From positions 1-44,154 of the forward strand of contig JAFWUI010000040.1 in assembly GCA_017524145.1 (NCBI GenBank): a stretch of 44,154 bases of DNA, in the 5' to 3' direction. The stretch is from Oxalobacter sp. (GTDB taxonomy: Bacteria > Pseudomonadota > Gammaproteobacteria > Burkholderiales > Burkholderiaceae_D). Within the stretch, counting starts at the first letter, position 1. Each line of letters begins with the position of its first letter. The position numbers were made by a program, and so were the translations under genes. The notes under the pieces are model-generated. The model was given only the letters and a program-made list of their open reading frames with translations. It did not search any database and was not told the DNA's origin. Positions 43,880 to 44,154 of this stretch are shown here, in pieces.

Positions 43880-44154
43880 CACCGGTACGCCTCTTCCAAC
43901 GGCTTGCCCTCATTGAAAGCCTTGTACACCTTCTGTCGGTCGAGTTCGATAGCCTGGACCTCCGCCTTATCGCCATCCTTCATCGCCTTCGTCCGTTCAC
44001 GGTTCAATGTCCAGAGCTCCTTCATGAAATCATCATACCGCTCCAGCTTGTCATAACCCTTATCCAGGTCACCGTCACCGAAACGCTTCACTGCCTTCTC
44101 GAAATCATCCTGGCGGTCCTGCTTATCGTACTCCTTGATCTGGTACACCTGCTG
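43879..44154 (-). CDS. 3' part of a gene cut by the window edge
   Basis: At least 91 codons, open to the right edge on the minus strand, stop at 43879-43881. The first possible start in the window is GTG at 44148, but Gln codons before it are in frame, so the gene probably continues. The protein part is very rich in Lys, Asp, Glu and Arg and should be helical. It recalls the C-terminal helices of large polyvalent phage proteins (LPD38-like), but this is a weak impression. The end overlaps the last direct repeat. Confidence 0.6.
   Translation of the reverse strand, partial: QQVYQIKEYDKQDRQDDFEKAVKRFGDGDLDKGYDKLERYDDFMKELWTLNRERTKAMKDGDKAEVQAIELDRQKVYKAFNEGKPLEEAYR

Overview
The window looks like a chromosomal segment of a Gram-negative betaproteobacterium of the order Burkholderiales, family Oxalobacteraceae. 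Oxalobacter is my best guess; this rests on gene content, gene order and moderate GC, not on a search. Supporting signs are the rimP-nusA-infB-rbfA-truB-typA order, a short BpH3-type H-NS protein, a Porin_4-type general porin, the glyQ-glyS-gmhB-plsC order, and the ParC subtype. Most of the window is core genome with strong Shine-Dalgarno sites and clear hairpin terminators.

Layout. 1-8518 (minus strand): translation and ribosome-maturation operon rimP-nusA-infB-rbfA-truB, followed by typA. It has a strong promoter at 8490-8518 and a leader that looks like a transcription attenuator. infB is split into two overlapping frames by one extra base in a six-base homopolymer. 8689-13185 (plus): topoisomerase IV genes parE and parC. 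13202-18009: ridA, two zinc alcohol dehydrogenases (one with a signal peptide), a flavodoxin, and a divergent LysR regulator with a textbook T-N11-A operator. 18054-19594: a small unnamed protein, a lone PIN-domain protein and H-NS. 19748-30325 (plus): pepN-fbp, glyQ-glyS-gmhB-plsC-YgjP-like peptidase, then an aldo/keto reductase and glyoxalase I. 30385-31272 (minus): exported metallo-beta-lactamase-fold protein.

31462-34151 is a small accessory, AT-rich segment next to a tRNA-Ser(GCU). It holds a nuclease remnant, two lipoproteins with near-identical leader sequences but different mature parts, and a serine-recombinase remnant. 34152-37167 (minus): glnK-amtB-porin with a sigma-54 promoter and an NtrC-like site. 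37345-41888 (plus): a DUF4116 repeat protein, a probable structured RNA with its own promoter and terminator, an EamA transporter, a lipoprotein, miaA and an iron-type alcohol dehydrogenase. 42022-44154 (minus): an MsrA-MsrB fusion, an orphan OmpR-type regulator with a degenerate receiver and phased 11-bp repeats upstream, and a gene cut by the window edge.

How the parts fit. Two themes stand out beside housekeeping: carbonyl and redox stress (two Zn-ADHs, Fe-ADH, AKR, glyoxalase I, flavodoxin, RidA, MsrAB), and nitrogen-responsive uptake (glnK-amtB, possibly extended to the porin). The least explained elements are the RNA at about 37852-37996, the rimP leader, the infB split, the Lys-rich tail on GmhB and the lipoprotein pair beside the tRNA. 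No CRISPR array, rRNA or intact insertion sequence was seen.
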